The notes under the pieces are model-generated. The model had not been told where the DNA came from and ran no database searches. It was given only the letters and a program-made list of their open reading frames with translations. From the NCBI RefSeq assembly GCF_900184265.1, contig NZ_FXXA01000002.1:1-64000 (forward strand): a stretch of DNA of 64,000 nucleotides. The letters run 5' to 3'. Below are positions 50,093 through 59,274 of this stretch, piece after piece. This DNA comes from Eggerthella timonensis (GTDB lineage: Bacteria; Actinomycetota; Coriobacteriia; Coriobacteriales; Eggerthellaceae). Position numbers and translations under genes: made by a program. The stretch's first letter is position 1, and every line of letters starts with the position of its first letter.

Positions 50093-51499
50093 TTACACGT
50101 ACACGCGCGGCATGCGCAGCGCGAAGCCGACGGCCAACTCGTAGTTGATGGTGCCCAGCGTGTTCGCCATGTCGTCGAGGGTGATCACGGAATCGCCCTC
50201 GCGCCCCACGAGCAGCACCTCGTCGCCGATCAGGGGATCGAGCCGGCGACGGCTGCCGTACACGCGCAGATCGACCTCGAACATGCACTGGTCCATGCAG
50301 ATGTTGCCCACCTGGTGGCAGCGCTGCCCTTTGAGGATGACGTCGGTTCGACCCGACAAGCCGCGGCGCAACCCGTCGGCGTAGCCTACGGGAACCGTGC
50401 AGATCTTCACGCTGCCGGGGCTGCGATAGTTCATGCCGTAGCTCACGCCTTCGCTCATGGGCACGGTGCGCACGTCAGTGATGCGCGCGTGCACGCTCAT
50501 GGCAGGATGTAGGTCGATCATCGGGCGCGTGACGCCCGAGGGATGCAGCCCGTACATGCCGATGCCGAGGCGCACCATGTCGAACTGCACGTCCGGGTAG
50601 CGGATGGCCGCCGCCGAGTTCGCCGCGTGCACGATGCCGGGGTTGACGCCCGCCGTGCGCAGCGCCGTGATGGCCTCGATGAAGCGCTTGACCTGGATCT
50701 GAAAGTCGAGCGTTTCCGCCGAGTCGGCGGTGGCGAAGTGCGTGAACGTGCCCACGAGGTCGAGCGCGCGATGGAAGCTCACCTGACCCATGAACTCCAC
50801 AACCTCGTCATGGCGCACGCCGATGCGGTTCATACCCGTGTTCACGGCCAGGTGGTACGGCGCGCGCACGCCGAACGCGTCGGCGGCCTCGGCGTACTGG
50901 ATGGCGAACTCGGAGGTGTAGACGCTCGGCATAACCTTGTAGGCCAGCAGCAGCGGGATAGCCGACTCGGGCGGCTGCGACAGAATGAGGATAGGGGCGT
51001 TCACCAGCGCTTCGCGCAGTTCGATGGCCTCGTTCACCGTTGCCACGCCCAGGTAGTCGGCGCCGGAGTTGAGCGCGGTCTTGGCGCAGCGCACCGCGCC
51101 GTGGCCGTATCCGTCGGCCTTCACCACGGCCATGAGCCGCACGCCGTTGTCGATGCGCTGCTTGACGGCGCTCGTGTTGTGGCGGATGGCGTTGAGGTCG
51201 ATCTCCGTCCACGCCCAGCGGCGGTCGACGTCGGGGATGAGGCGCAGCTTGTCGGGATCGAACTGGGCCGGCTCGCCGTCGGGCCGCGCATGGTCGCGGG
51301 CGTACTGGAACGCGCCCTCCGCGCCGCTGCTGAACGCAGCCTGGGCAGCCTCGTAGGCGCCCTTGCCGCCGGCCGCGCCGCTCGCGGGAGGCTGCGCGCC
51401 CACGTATCGCGGCGTGCCCATTGCCGCGCTCGCCGACACGAAGCCGTTAGGCCTGCGCTGCGAGAAACCGGTGAACCCGTTGGGGAGATCCTGTGCCAT
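50093..51499 (-). CDS. alr: Alanine racemase with N-terminal extension
   Basis: A 468-residue enzyme making D-alanine for peptidoglycan. AVVKADGYGHGAVRCAK near residue 128 holds the PLP lysine; the conserved second-domain Tyr is in GVSYGMNYRSPG near 365. The first ~90 residues (Ala/Gly/Pro-rich, no signal or membrane segment) are extra compared with the usual ~370 residues; the start at 51499 is supported by GAAAGG and a TATACT -10, but a start nearer TEIDLNAI cannot be excluded. Confidence 0.93.
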   Translation of the reverse strand: MAQDLPNGFTGFSQRRPNGFVSASAAMGTPRYVGAQPPASGAAGGKGAYEAAQAAFSSGAEGAFQYARDHARPDGEPAQFDPDKLRLIPDVDRRWAWTEIDLNAIRHNTSAVKQRIDNGVRLMAVVKADGYGHGAVRCAKTALNSGADYLGVATVNEAIELREALVNAPILILSQPPESAIPLLLAYKVMPSVYTSEFAIQYAEAADAFGVRAPYHLAVNTGMNRIGVRHDEVVEFMGQVSFHRALDLVGTFTHFATADSAETLDFQIQVKRFIEAITALRTAGVNPGIVHAANSAAAIRYPDVQFDMVRLGIGMYGLHPSGVTRPMIDLHPAMSVHARITDVRTVPMSEGVSYGMNYRSPGSVKICTVPVGYADGLRRGLSGRTDVILKGQRCHQVGNICMDQCMFEVDLRVYGSRRRLDPLIGDEVLLVGREGDSVITLDDMANTLGTINYELAVGFALRMPRVYV

Positions 51500-51528
51500 G
51501 CTCTACGCCTTTCAGTCGATCGAGGGAC

Positions 51529-51534
51529 AGTATA
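51529..51534 (-). promoter_or_regulatory. -10 element (TATACT) of alr
   Basis: GTTATACTGTCC on the minus strand, 30 bases before the alr start, supports the long N-terminus. Confidence 0.5.
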
Positions 51535-51661
51535 ACACTCGGGAGTACCAGGGCCACGTCAAGCCATCGAACGGCGAACGCGGCCCTATGTTAAGTTGCC
51601 GTTGACATATACCCGGTCAAAGCAGGAACGGCAGACGACGGATGCCCGACTGCAGGATTGC

Positions 51662-51869
51662 TACGGTAACGGATTCGCAGTTTTTTCTCGATATATTACC
51701 GAACATTGGGATCTCGTCCTCAAAACCCGCATCCGACCGCTCGCCACCCGGCTTTTCGCACTGCATCGGGCGGTTTTCGGGTGGTTTTCTCGCCTTCGGA
51801 GAGGATTTCGGAGCCCTGATCGCCCGATACGGTAAAATATCGATAATTTTCTCCGATTTTATTACCGTA
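51662..51869. repeat. Dispersed ~200-bp structured element, copy 2
   Basis: Bounded by TACGGTAA (51662-51669) and TTACCGTA (51862-51869); homologous to 39247-39443. The right-end hairpin pairs TACGGTAAAAT with ATTTTATTACCGTA. It occupies the gap 51500-52004 between alr and a LuxR gene, which otherwise shows only the alr promoter. No obvious gene. Confidence 0.65.
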
Positions 51870-52004
51870 TGCCAATGAACAGGTCGCCCTTCGGCCCTCC
51901 GACAACTCCCCGAAAACACCCCTCCATGCCGAACCGCCGCTAACATTGCGACAGGGCCTCTCTGGCGCAGATCAGAGCACAGCCAAGGATCCCCTCGACA
52001 CGTC

Positions 52005-53540
52005 TCACCCTTCCAGCATGTCCAGCAGCTCTTGGCGGCGGTGGATGTCGAGCTTCGTGTAGATGTGCTTCGCGTGCGTGCGCACGGTGTTCTCGCTGAT
52101 GACCAGGCGCTCGGCGATCGATGCCATGCTGTTGCCGCGCGCGATGAGCTCCATGACCTCGGTCTCGCGCGTCGACAGCCCGTGTGCCTCCTGCAGCATG
52201 AGGCACTGCTTCGACGTGCGGTCCCGGATGACGCCGGCGTCCTCGGAAGCCGAGGGGCGGTTGCGGCGGCGTTTGGCTGCGGGCTTGGCCGCCTTCTGCT
52301 GCCGCGGCTCCTCCGACACGCCGGCCGCCAAAAACTCGATGGGGTCGGCCGTCACCGTGCCCTTCGCCACGAGCGGCTTGAACAGCGTGCCGGTGGCTGC
52401 GAGCAGCGTGAGGCCCAGCACGTAGCTCGACACCATGGCCACGACGAACAGCCACTCCCGGCCGTCCACCGACACGAAATCGCTCACCCACCCCAGCAGG
52501 AACCCCGCGCTCTGCATGATGTAGGCCACGCCCCCGAAGAACCCGTAGATGAACACGGGGTTGATGCCGCGGTCGCGCGAAATCTGCGCGCACTGCATCA
52601 TCATCAGCATCTGCACGAGCGAGAACGCCATGTACGTGAGCGCAGCGAACAGGTTGAGGTAGGTCGCGCCCAAAAACGGCAGCAGCAAGAACCCCGTGAT
52701 GATGAGCGGGTACACCACGCGGAACACCGAGGTCAGCCCGAAGCGGAAGCTCATGCGGTACCACAGCACCAGCAGCACGCCCGCCGATACGAGCGAGCCC
52801 AGCATGGACGCGCTGTTCACCACCGCCCCGATCTCCTCGTGCAGAAGCGCGATGCCGCGGATGACGCCGCTGGCGAACGCGAGCGATCCCACGCACAGCG
52901 CGCTGCGCCAGTAATCGGCCACCACCTGCCGGTACACGCGCGGGTGCTGCCGCGGAACGTCCTCGAACATGGGCTGGTCCACCTGCATCTCGCGCACCGA
53001 CAGCGCGATGCACAGGCCGCACAAGGGCACGAACACGAGCGGGATGAGAAACGCCGTCAGCGCGATGGGCACGAGGTACAGCGCGAAGTAGATGAGCGGC
53101 GCGATGGCCGTGCCCACGATGAGCCGCAGGTTGCCCTCGGTCGCCGAAAGCGACGCGAAATAGCGCTGCCACAGCATGAACATGCCCGCGCACCCGATGC
53201 CCAGCAGCACGCCGCCGCCGGCCACGAGCGCGAGCGTCGCCGGCCCCACGTACATAGCGGCGATGAGGCAGGCCGAGCCGGCGAACACGAGGAAAGCGCT
53301 CAGCGACACGAGCATCACGCGTGCCCCGCGCGGGAAGTAGTACGACCCGAACGTACTCGCCACGAACGCCCCGCCGAACGCGAGCGCCTGCGCCAGGAAG
53401 AACGTGAGGGTGATCTCGGCGGTCTGGAACTCCAGCGGCAAAAACGGGAAGACGCCGCCCCAAATGGACGTGGCGTTCACCGTGAGGAAGCATGCGTAGC
53501 CCCAACTGGACACGTGCATGCGCGGCATCGTTCGCGCCAT
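52005..53540 (-). CDS. Membrane-integrated LuxR-type regulator
   Basis: A 511-residue regulator with ~12 membrane helices (residues 10-390), a basic linker (QQKAAKPAAKRRRNRPSAS) and a C-terminal LuxR helix-turn-helix (LSTRETEVMELIARGNSMAS, ISENTVRTHAKHIYTKLDIH). The start at 53540 (MARTMPRMHVSSWGYACFL) is preferred over 53567. Divergent from the dms operon at 53753, its likely target; a TCACA/TGTGA inverted repeat (53665-53685) lies between. Confidence 0.9.
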   Translation of the reverse strand: MARTMPRMHVSSWGYACFLTVNATSIWGGVFPFLPLEFQTAEITLTFFLAQALAFGGAFVASTFGSYYFPRGARVMLVSLSAFLVFAGSACLIAAMYVGPATLALVAGGGVLLGIGCAGMFMLWQRYFASLSATEGNLRLIVGTAIAPLIYFALYLVPIALTAFLIPLVFVPLCGLCIALSVREMQVDQPMFEDVPRQHPRVYRQVVADYWRSALCVGSLAFASGVIRGIALLHEEIGAVVNSASMLGSLVSAGVLLVLWYRMSFRFGLTSVFRVVYPLIITGFLLLPFLGATYLNLFAALTYMAFSLVQMLMMMQCAQISRDRGINPVFIYGFFGGVAYIMQSAGFLLGWVSDFVSVDGREWLFVVAMVSSYVLGLTLLAATGTLFKPLVAKGTVTADPIEFLAAGVSEEPRQQKAAKPAAKRRRNRPSASEDAGVIRDRTSKQCLMLQEAHGLSTRETEVMELIARGNSMASIAERLVISENTVRTHAKHIYTKLDIHRRQELLDMLEG

Positions 53541-53664
53541 GGCCCTGCAACCCCCTCCCCGTCTCATGATGCTTTAGCATGGTAGCATAGGCGAAGCTGC
53601 CGTCGGGAGGAAACCGAGCCACCTCGTGATGATATGATTATCCCCACCTGGGGTTTTGTTCTTA

Positions 53665-53685
53665 AATCACATGACGGGTGTGATT
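53665..53685. promoter_or_regulatory. Inverted repeat upstream of dmsA
   Basis: AATCACA-N7-TGTGATT, a perfect 7-bp inverted repeat in a low-GC patch 68 bases before dmsA. Preceded by CCCCACCTGGGG (53642-53653). Candidate binding site for the LuxR regulator or a global Crp/Fnr protein. Confidence 0.45.
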
Positions 53686-53752
53686 CGCGGATCGGTTGTT
53701 TCGGGTACGTTTGAAAAGGCGAGAGGAACAATCGGATTTAGAGGAGGGAACC

Positions 53753-56206
53753 ATGACCATGAACGAATCGAGCGTATCGCGCCGCACGTTCGTCAAGGGA
53801 TCGCTGGCGGGCCTGGCGTTTGCCGGCGCTGCCGGATCGACCGCGCTCTACGGCTGCGCGCCGAAGGCCGAAGAGGATGCCGGCGGCGAGGGCGCCGCAA
53901 CCCCGGCCGACCAGATCGCATGGAGCCAGTGCAACGTCAACTGCGGCGGCAACTGCATCTTCCAGTGGCACTCCCAAGACGGCAAGATCGTCTACATGGA
54001 GACCGACAACACCGGAGACGCCGACCTGCAAGCACGCGCTTGCCTGCGCGGCCGCTCCATGCGCCGCTGGATCAACAGCCCCGACCGCCTGACGAAGCCC
54101 ATGAAGCGCGTCGGCAAGCGCGGCGAGGGCACGTTCGAGGAGATTTCCTGGGACGAAGCCATCGACACCATCGCCAGCGAGCTCAAGCGCGTCATCGACA
54201 CCTACGGCAACGAGGCCGTGTACGTGAACTACGCCACCGGCATGTACTCGTGCACGGGCAAGCAGCCGGGCCTGCGCCTGCTCAGCCTTCTCGGTGGCTA
54301 CGTCAACCAGGCGTACGACTACTCCACGCACATGCTGCAGGCCATCATGCCGTTCATGTACGGCAGCGACAAGGAGAAGGGCAGCGTCTTCAGCCCGTAC
54401 GACGCCGTGAACGCGTCCTCGTTCTCCGAGGCCGAGCGCGCGTCCGACCTCGTCGTGATGTTCGGCAACAGCCCGGCGGAAACCCGCATGGGCGGCGCGA
54501 ACGCGGTGTGGGACTTCGCGAAGGTGCGCGAGGCAGTCGTCGGGCGCGGCGGCAAGATCGTCAACATCGACTACCGCCTGAACGAGAGCGCCTCGGGCCA
54601 TCCGGACGAATGGCTGCCCATCCGCACCGGAACCGACGCCGCGCTGTGCTCCGCCATCGCGCATGAATGGATCGCGAACGACCTGGTGGACAAGGAGTTC
54701 CTGGACGCGTACTGCGTCGGCTACGACGAGGACACCATGCCCGAGTCCGCCAAGGGGCAGAACAAGTCCTACAAGGACTACATCATGGGCACCGGCTACG
54801 ACATGGTGGAGAAGACTCCCGAGTGGGCCGCTCCCATCACGCAGATCTCGGCCGACAAGATCCGCGAGCTGGCCGCCGACATCGCCGCCGCCGAGGCGCC
54901 CTTCATCGTGCAGGGCTGGGGCCCGCAGCGCCACACGAACGGCGAGGACGCCACGCGCGCCATCTGCATGCTGCCCATCCTCATCGGCAAGATCGGCCTG
55001 CCCGGCACGAACACCGGCCAGCGCGAGGCCGAGCCGCCCACCTACCTGGTCGGCAGCCTGCCGTTCAAGAACCCCGTGACCACGGCCATCCCCGTGTACC
55101 AGTGGGTGAACGCCGTCGACCACGGCAAGGACATGACGGCCACCAACGCCGGCATCATCGGCGCCGACAAGCTGAAGAGCGATATCAAGTTCATCTGGAA
55201 CTACGCCGGCAACTGCCTGACGAACCAGCACGGCGACATCAACTACACGCACGACGTTCTGGCCGACGAGAGCAAGTGCGAGTTCATCCTGGTGTGGGAT
55301 ACGGTGATGACCGACTCCGCCAAGTACGCCGACATCCTGCTGCCCGACGCCATGCGCTCCGAGCAGCTGAACATGCAGACCCAGGGCTACTCCGAGTACT
55401 ACACGGCCGTCGTTGTGGGCGGGCCCGCACAGGATGCGCCGGGCGAGTGCCGCACGAGCTACGACGTGTGCGCCGACATAGCCGACAAGTTCGGCATGAA
55501 GGACGCCTTCACCGAGGGCAAGACGCAGGAAGACTGGATCAAGGAGCTCTACGAAGCTGGCGCGGAAGCCGACGGCAACATGCCCAGCTGGGACGAGATC
55601 AAGGAGCAGGGCGTGTACAAGCGTGCGCTCAAGCCTTGCATCGGCCTCGAAGCGTTCCGCGCCGATCCCGCGAAGAACCCGCTGGGCACCCCGTCCGGCA
55701 AGATCGAGATCTACTCCGAGCAGCTTGCCGAGATCGCCTCGACCTGGGAGCTTGAAGAGGGCGACGTGATCAACCCCATCCCCGTGTTCACCCCCGGGTT
55801 CCAAGGCTACGGCGCCGTCACCGAGGAGTATCCCCTGTACTGCGCCGGCTTCCACCACAAGAGCCGCACCCACTCCTCATTCGGCTTCATCCCCGAGCTC
55901 GAGCAGGTGGCGCGCCAGCAGCTGTGGATCAACCCCGCAGACGCCGAACCGCGCGGCATCGCCAACGGCGACACGGTGGCCGTGAAGAGCCCGGCCGGCG
56001 AGATCCGCATCGAGGCCAAGGTGACGCCCCGCATCATTCCGGGCACCATCGGCATTCCGCAGGGTGCGTGGCACAAGGCCGACATGAGCGGCGATCGCGT
56101 GGACGAGGGCGCGTGCGTCAACACGCTGACCACGTACCGGCCGACGCCGTACGCCAAGGGCAACGGCCCGGCGCACTCCATCATCGCTCAAGTGACCAAG
56201 GCGTAA
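53753..56206 (+). CDS. dmsA: DMSO-reductase-type A subunit (DmsA-like)
   Basis: An 817-residue Tat-exported molybdoenzyme. SVSRRTFVKGSLAGLAFAG is the signal. [4Fe-4S] cysteines 60, 64, 68, 97. Ser191 in QAYDYSTHM lies where DmsA has its serine Mo ligand, and VMFGNSPAETRMGG near 240 is the DmsA-type pterin contact, so this is closer to true DMSO/S-oxide/N-oxide reductases than the two cysteine-type enzymes in this window. The ATG at 53753 follows GAGGAGGGA. Followed by two B subunits and a C subunit. Substrate (DMSO, methionine sulfoxide, other) not determined. Confidence 0.92.
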   Translation: MTMNESSVSRRTFVKGSLAGLAFAGAAGSTALYGCAPKAEEDAGGEGAATPADQIAWSQCNVNCGGNCIFQWHSQDGKIVYMETDNTGDADLQARACLRGRSMRRWINSPDRLTKPMKRVGKRGEGTFEEISWDEAIDTIASELKRVIDTYGNEAVYVNYATGMYSCTGKQPGLRLLSLLGGYVNQAYDYSTHMLQAIMPFMYGSDKEKGSVFSPYDAVNASSFSEAERASDLVVMFGNSPAETRMGGANAVWDFAKVREAVVGRGGKIVNIDYRLNESASGHPDEWLPIRTGTDAALCSAIAHEWIANDLVDKEFLDAYCVGYDEDTMPESAKGQNKSYKDYIMGTGYDMVEKTPEWAAPITQISADKIRELAADIAAAEAPFIVQGWGPQRHTNGEDATRAICMLPILIGKIGLPGTNTGQREAEPPTYLVGSLPFKNPVTTAIPVYQWVNAVDHGKDMTATNAGIIGADKLKSDIKFIWNYAGNCLTNQHGDINYTHDVLADESKCEFILVWDTVMTDSAKYADILLPDAMRSEQLNMQTQGYSEYYTAVVVGGPAQDAPGECRTSYDVCADIADKFGMKDAFTEGKTQEDWIKELYEAGAEADGNMPSWDEIKEQGVYKRALKPCIGLEAFRADPAKNPLGTPSGKIEIYSEQLAEIASTWELEEGDVINPIPVFTPGFQGYGAVTEEYPLYCAGFHHKSRTHSSFGFIPELEQVARQQLWINPADAEPRGIANGDTVAVKSPAGEIRIEAKVTPRIIPGTIGIPQGAWHKADMSGDRVDEGACVNTLTTYRPTPYAKGNGPAHSIIAQVTKA

Positions 56207-56221
56207 AGGGGGAAAGACGAC

Positions 56222-56857
56222 ATGACTCAGTACGGATTCTATTTCGACAGCACGCGCTGCACGGGTTGCCGCACCTGCGAGATGGCGTGCAAGGATTACA
56301 AGGACCTGTCCGCCACCATCGCGTTCCGCAAGGTGTACGACTACGAAGGCGGCGCCTGGACCGACGCGGGCGACGGGGCCTACACGTCCGACGCGTTCGC
56401 CTACCACGTGTCGCTGGGCTGCCAGCATTGCGCCATGCCGGCGTGCATGGCCAAGTGCCCCCAGGGCGCCATCGAGAAGGACACCGAGATGGGCCTCGTG
56501 GCCATCAACCAGGAGAAGTGCACGGGCGCGGGCGTATGCGTGGAAACGTGCCCCTACAACGTGCCCGTCGTCGACAAGGAGCTGGGCAAGGGCGTGAAGT
56601 GCGACGGCTGCGCCGAGCGCGTGGCCGAGGGCAAGAACCCCATCTGCGTGGACGCGTGCCCGCTGCGCGCGCTTGAGTTCGGCGACATCGAGGAGCTGCG
56701 CTCGAAGCACGCGGGGACGGTCGCCGGCATCGCGCCGATGCCGTCGCCTGACGAGACGACGCCCTCCATCGCCATCCTTCCCTGCCCCGCAGCGAAGGAT
56801 CCTGGCGACACCACCGGCGCCATCGCCAACGAAAAGGAAGTGACGGGCGTAGCGTAG
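56222..56857 (+). CDS. dmsB: DmsB-like ferredoxin with one incomplete cluster motif
   Basis: A 211-residue B subunit. Cluster motifs: CTGCRTCEMAC at 13-23, CQHCAMPACMAKC at 67-79, CTGAGVCVETC at 100-110 and CDGCAERVAEGKNPICVDAC at 127-146. In the third, residue 103 is Ala where Cys is expected (codon GCG), leaving three cysteines, so that cluster may be [3Fe-4S], differently ligated or absent. Starts 15 bases after dmsA with GGGGGAAAG upstream. The neighbouring paralogue (56967) has the motif intact. Confidence 0.9.
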   Translation: MTQYGFYFDSTRCTGCRTCEMACKDYKDLSATIAFRKVYDYEGGAWTDAGDGAYTSDAFAYHVSLGCQHCAMPACMAKCPQGAIEKDTEMGLVAINQEKCTGAGVCVETCPYNVPVVDKELGKGVKCDGCAERVAEGKNPICVDACPLRALEFGDIEELRSKHAGTVAGIAPMPSPDETTPSIAILPCPAAKDPGDTTGAIANEKEVTGVA

Positions 56858-56879
56858 CCCACTCCGCTCTGCTCCTCCC

Positions 56880-56916
56880 CGGCCCCCCTTCGGCGCGCAA
56901 TGCCGGAGGGGGGCCG
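56880..56916 (+). terminator. Hairpin between the two B-subunit genes
   Basis: A 15-bp stem with one G-U pair (CGGCCCCCCTTCGGC / GCCGGAGGGGGGCCG) in the 109-base gap after dmsB. Could attenuate or process the operon; TAAAAT at 56924 may be a -10 for the downstream pair. Confidence 0.6.
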
Positions 56917-56966
56917 CCCATGGTAAAATCGTTCACCTTGCATCGTTCTCGACCGAAAGCGGCACC

Positions 56967-57590
56967 ATGCCACGGGGATTCTTCTACGACAATACGCGTT
57001 GCACCGGGTGCAGAACCTGCGTCTTGGCATGCAAAGACTACCACGATCATGGTTCCGACATGGCCTTTCGCATGGTCATCGATTACGAAGGCGGCTCGTG
57101 GCGCCGGGATGCCGAAGGTTCGCTTTCCCAAGATGCTTTCGCGTACCACGTGTCCGTCTCGTGCAACCATTGCAACAATCCCGTCTGCACCCGCGTGTGC
57201 CCCACCGGCGCCATGCACAAAGACGAGCTGGGGCTGGTGTGGCCCGACGCCACCAAATGCATCGGTTGCGGCTACTGCACCATGGCCTGCCCCTACCATG
57301 CGCCGCACATAGACGCGCACCTGAAGCGCAGCAGCAAGTGCGACGGCTGCCGCGATCGCGTGGCCGAAGGCAAGCAGCCCATCTGCGTGGACGCGTGCCC
57401 GCTACGCGCGCTCGAGTTCGGGCTCGTGTCGGAGCTGACCAGCCGCCATCCCGACACGGTGCGCTCCATCCTGCCCCTGCCCGACGAGGCTGCGACGCAA
57501 CCGAACCTCCTCATCCTGCCGTCGCCTGCGGCGGCGTGCGCCGAAGAGCGGGGCGGAAGCATCGTCAACCGGACGGAGATCCACCTATGA
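56967..57590 (+). CDS. Second DmsB-like ferredoxin subunit
   Basis: A 207-residue paralogue of the preceding gene with four complete motifs: CTGCRTCVLAC, CNHCNNPVCTRVCP, CIGCGYCTMACPYH and CDGCRDRVAEGKQPICVDACP. Its 3' end overlaps the start of the anchor gene (ATGA at 57587-57590), so it is the B subunit most tightly coupled to the anchor. Two B subunits for one A subunit suggest alternative electron paths or a switch between them. Confidence 0.92.
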   Translation: MPRGFFYDNTRCTGCRTCVLACKDYHDHGSDMAFRMVIDYEGGSWRRDAEGSLSQDAFAYHVSVSCNHCNNPVCTRVCPTGAMHKDELGLVWPDATKCIGCGYCTMACPYHAPHIDAHLKRSSKCDGCRDRVAEGKQPICVDACPLRALEFGLVSELTSRHPDTVRSILPLPDEAATQPNLLILPSPAAACAEERGGSIVNRTEIHL

Positions 57591-58441
57591 CCAGTGGGTT
57601 CGACGCCTTCTCGCTCGCGTTGTTCACCTCGCTCGCGCCGGCGGGCGTCGTGGCGTTCCTGGCGCTTGCGCTCGTGCGGCTCTGGTCGCACGACCACGCA
57701 GCGTCGGTGCGCATCGACCGCATGATCGCCCTTCCGTTCAGCGTGGTGCTCGTGGGGTTCATCGCGTCGGCCACCCATCTCGGCACGCCGGCGAACGCGC
57801 TGCACGTGTTCTCGGGCGTCGGCCGGTCGCCGCTGTCCAACGAGGTGCTGAGCGCCGTGGCGTTCCTGTTCCTAGTGGGTTCGTACTGGATGATGGCGTT
57901 CAAGGAGCGCTTCCCCGACGCCGTGGCGAAACCGTGGCTGGCGCTCGCCTGCCTGGCGGGCATCGCACTCATCGCGTGCACATCGATGGCGTACGGCGTG
58001 AACACGGTTCCCACCTGGGACACGCCCTACACGCCGGCGAATCTCGTGCTGGCCGCGGTGCTGGCCGGGCCGGTGCTGGGGCTGCTGTTCCTGGAGCTGG
58101 CGCAAGCGCGGCCGCGTGCCTTCGAATGCGCGCTCGTAGTGCTGGCCGCCATCGCCCTCGTGGCGGGGACCGTCGTGCTCGCGCTGCACCAGGATAGCCT
58201 CAGCAGCATTGCGAACAACGAATTCTCAGCCAACACGCTGACGCCGCAGTATCCCACCGCCATCGTGGCGCACCTCGCCATGGGCGCCATCGCCCTCGCG
58301 CTGGCCGGCCTGTCGCTCAAGCGCGTCCAATCGCGTCGCACGACGCTCGCCCTGCGCGCGGCCGCAAGCGCCCTCGTGCTGCTCGCCGTCTTCGTCACCC
58401 GCATCGTGTTCTACCACCTGCACATGACCGTAGGGTTCTGA
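57587..58441 (+). CDS. dmsC: DmsC-like membrane anchor subunit
   Basis: A 284-residue protein with eight membrane segments, start at 57587 overlapping the previous stop. ASATHLGTPANALHVFSGVG near residues 55-75 is the conserved DmsC loop after helix 2, with SPLSNEVLSAVAF following. It should oxidise menaquinol and feed electrons through B to A outside the membrane. Last gene of the operon. Confidence 0.92.
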   Translation: MTSGFDAFSLALFTSLAPAGVVAFLALALVRLWSHDHAASVRIDRMIALPFSVVLVGFIASATHLGTPANALHVFSGVGRSPLSNEVLSAVAFLFLVGSYWMMAFKERFPDAVAKPWLALACLAGIALIACTSMAYGVNTVPTWDTPYTPANLVLAAVLAGPVLGLLFLELAQARPRAFECALVVLAAIALVAGTVVLALHQDSLSSIANNEFSANTLTPQYPTAIVAHLAMGAIALALAGLSLKRVQSRRTTLALRAAASALVLLAVFVTRIVFYHLHMTVGF

Positions 58442-58456
58442 GCGAGAGGCTCAACA

Positions 58457-58766
58457 TGTCCCAAAGGGGGACAGTCCCCATTTGGGACACCCATGTGGGA
58501 CATGCGCGACTGGGCAAGTTGCTAGTCAACCCGTGCCCAAAAAGGCGACTTTTCTCTATCCTCTTTTAAGAATAGCCGCAGAATCGGCTCTTCTACCAGG
58601 CACTACGCGAACCGCGACTTGCCGCCCCGGTGATTCGCGCCCAAAATCTAGAGAATACTCGCCATTTTGTCCATGATGCTCCCAGTCATATTCAAAAGGG
58701 CATCAAAAGGGACTGTCCCTTTTGATGCCAAAATGTCCCACATGGGGACCGTCCCCCTTTGGGACA
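58457..58766. repeat. MITE-like unit bounded by 33-bp inverted repeats
   Basis: Termini 58457-58489 and 58734-58766 are inverted copies matching at 31 of 33 bases (starting TGTCCCAAAGGGGGAC). Inside is low-GC sequence without an open frame and one further perfect palindrome (58699-58729, arms GGCATCAAAAGGGA / TCCCTTTTGATGCC around CTG). It fills the gap 58442-58779. The core GGGACTGTCCC is shared with 34729-34759. REP-like elements of this type are often moved by RAYT transposases, none of which is in this window. Confidence 0.65.
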
Positions 58767-58779
58767 TCCCTTTGGGACA

Positions 58780-59262
58780 TTAGTGCCCGCCGCCGGCCAT
58801 CATCTTGACGGCATGCGGGAGGGCCTTCACGACGCCGTCCCAGTTCTCGCGGGCGGCTTTCTCGCTGCCGGGGAGGTTGATCACCAGGTGCCGGCCGCGC
58901 TGCATGCACAGCGCGCGGGACAGCATGGCGTACGGCGTGATGGCCAGCGAGTGGGCGCGCATGGCCTCGGCGATGCCGGGCACGTTGCGATCGCACGCGT
59001 CCATCGTGGCCTCGGGCGTCACGTCGCGCAGCGAGAGTCCGCTGCCGCCGCAGGTCAGCACAACGTCCACGTCCTGCTCGTCGCAGGCGCGCACGATGGC
59101 CGACGCGATGAACGGCCGCTCGTCGGGCACCACCACGTGGCTTTCGCACGTCCAACCGTTCTCGGCGATGAGCTCCTCGAGCGCCGCGCCCGCCGTGTCC
59201 TCCTTCATGCCGCGCGTATCGGAGCACGTGATGATGGCGAAGGTGATAGGGTTCTCGGACAT
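58780..59262 (-). CDS. mog: MogA/MoaB-type molybdopterin adenylyltransferase
   Basis: A 160-residue MoCF-domain protein that adenylates molybdopterin before Mo insertion. FAIITCSDTRG at residues 8-18, LTCGGSGLSLRDVTPEAT near 70-87 (GGTG-like and TPE motifs) and LPGSEKAARENWD near 130. Downstream of moeA by 12 bases on the same strand, so the two act consecutively in one operon. Supplies cofactor to the three molybdoenzymes in this window. Confidence 0.93.
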   Translation of the reverse strand: MSENPITFAIITCSDTRGMKEDTAGAALEELIAENGWTCESHVVVPDERPFIASAIVRACDEQDVDVVLTCGGSGLSLRDVTPEATMDACDRNVPGIAEAMRAHSLAITPYAMLSRALCMQRGRHLVINLPGSEKAARENWDGVVKALPHAVKMMAGGGH

Positions 59263-59274
59263 GAAAAGCTCCTT

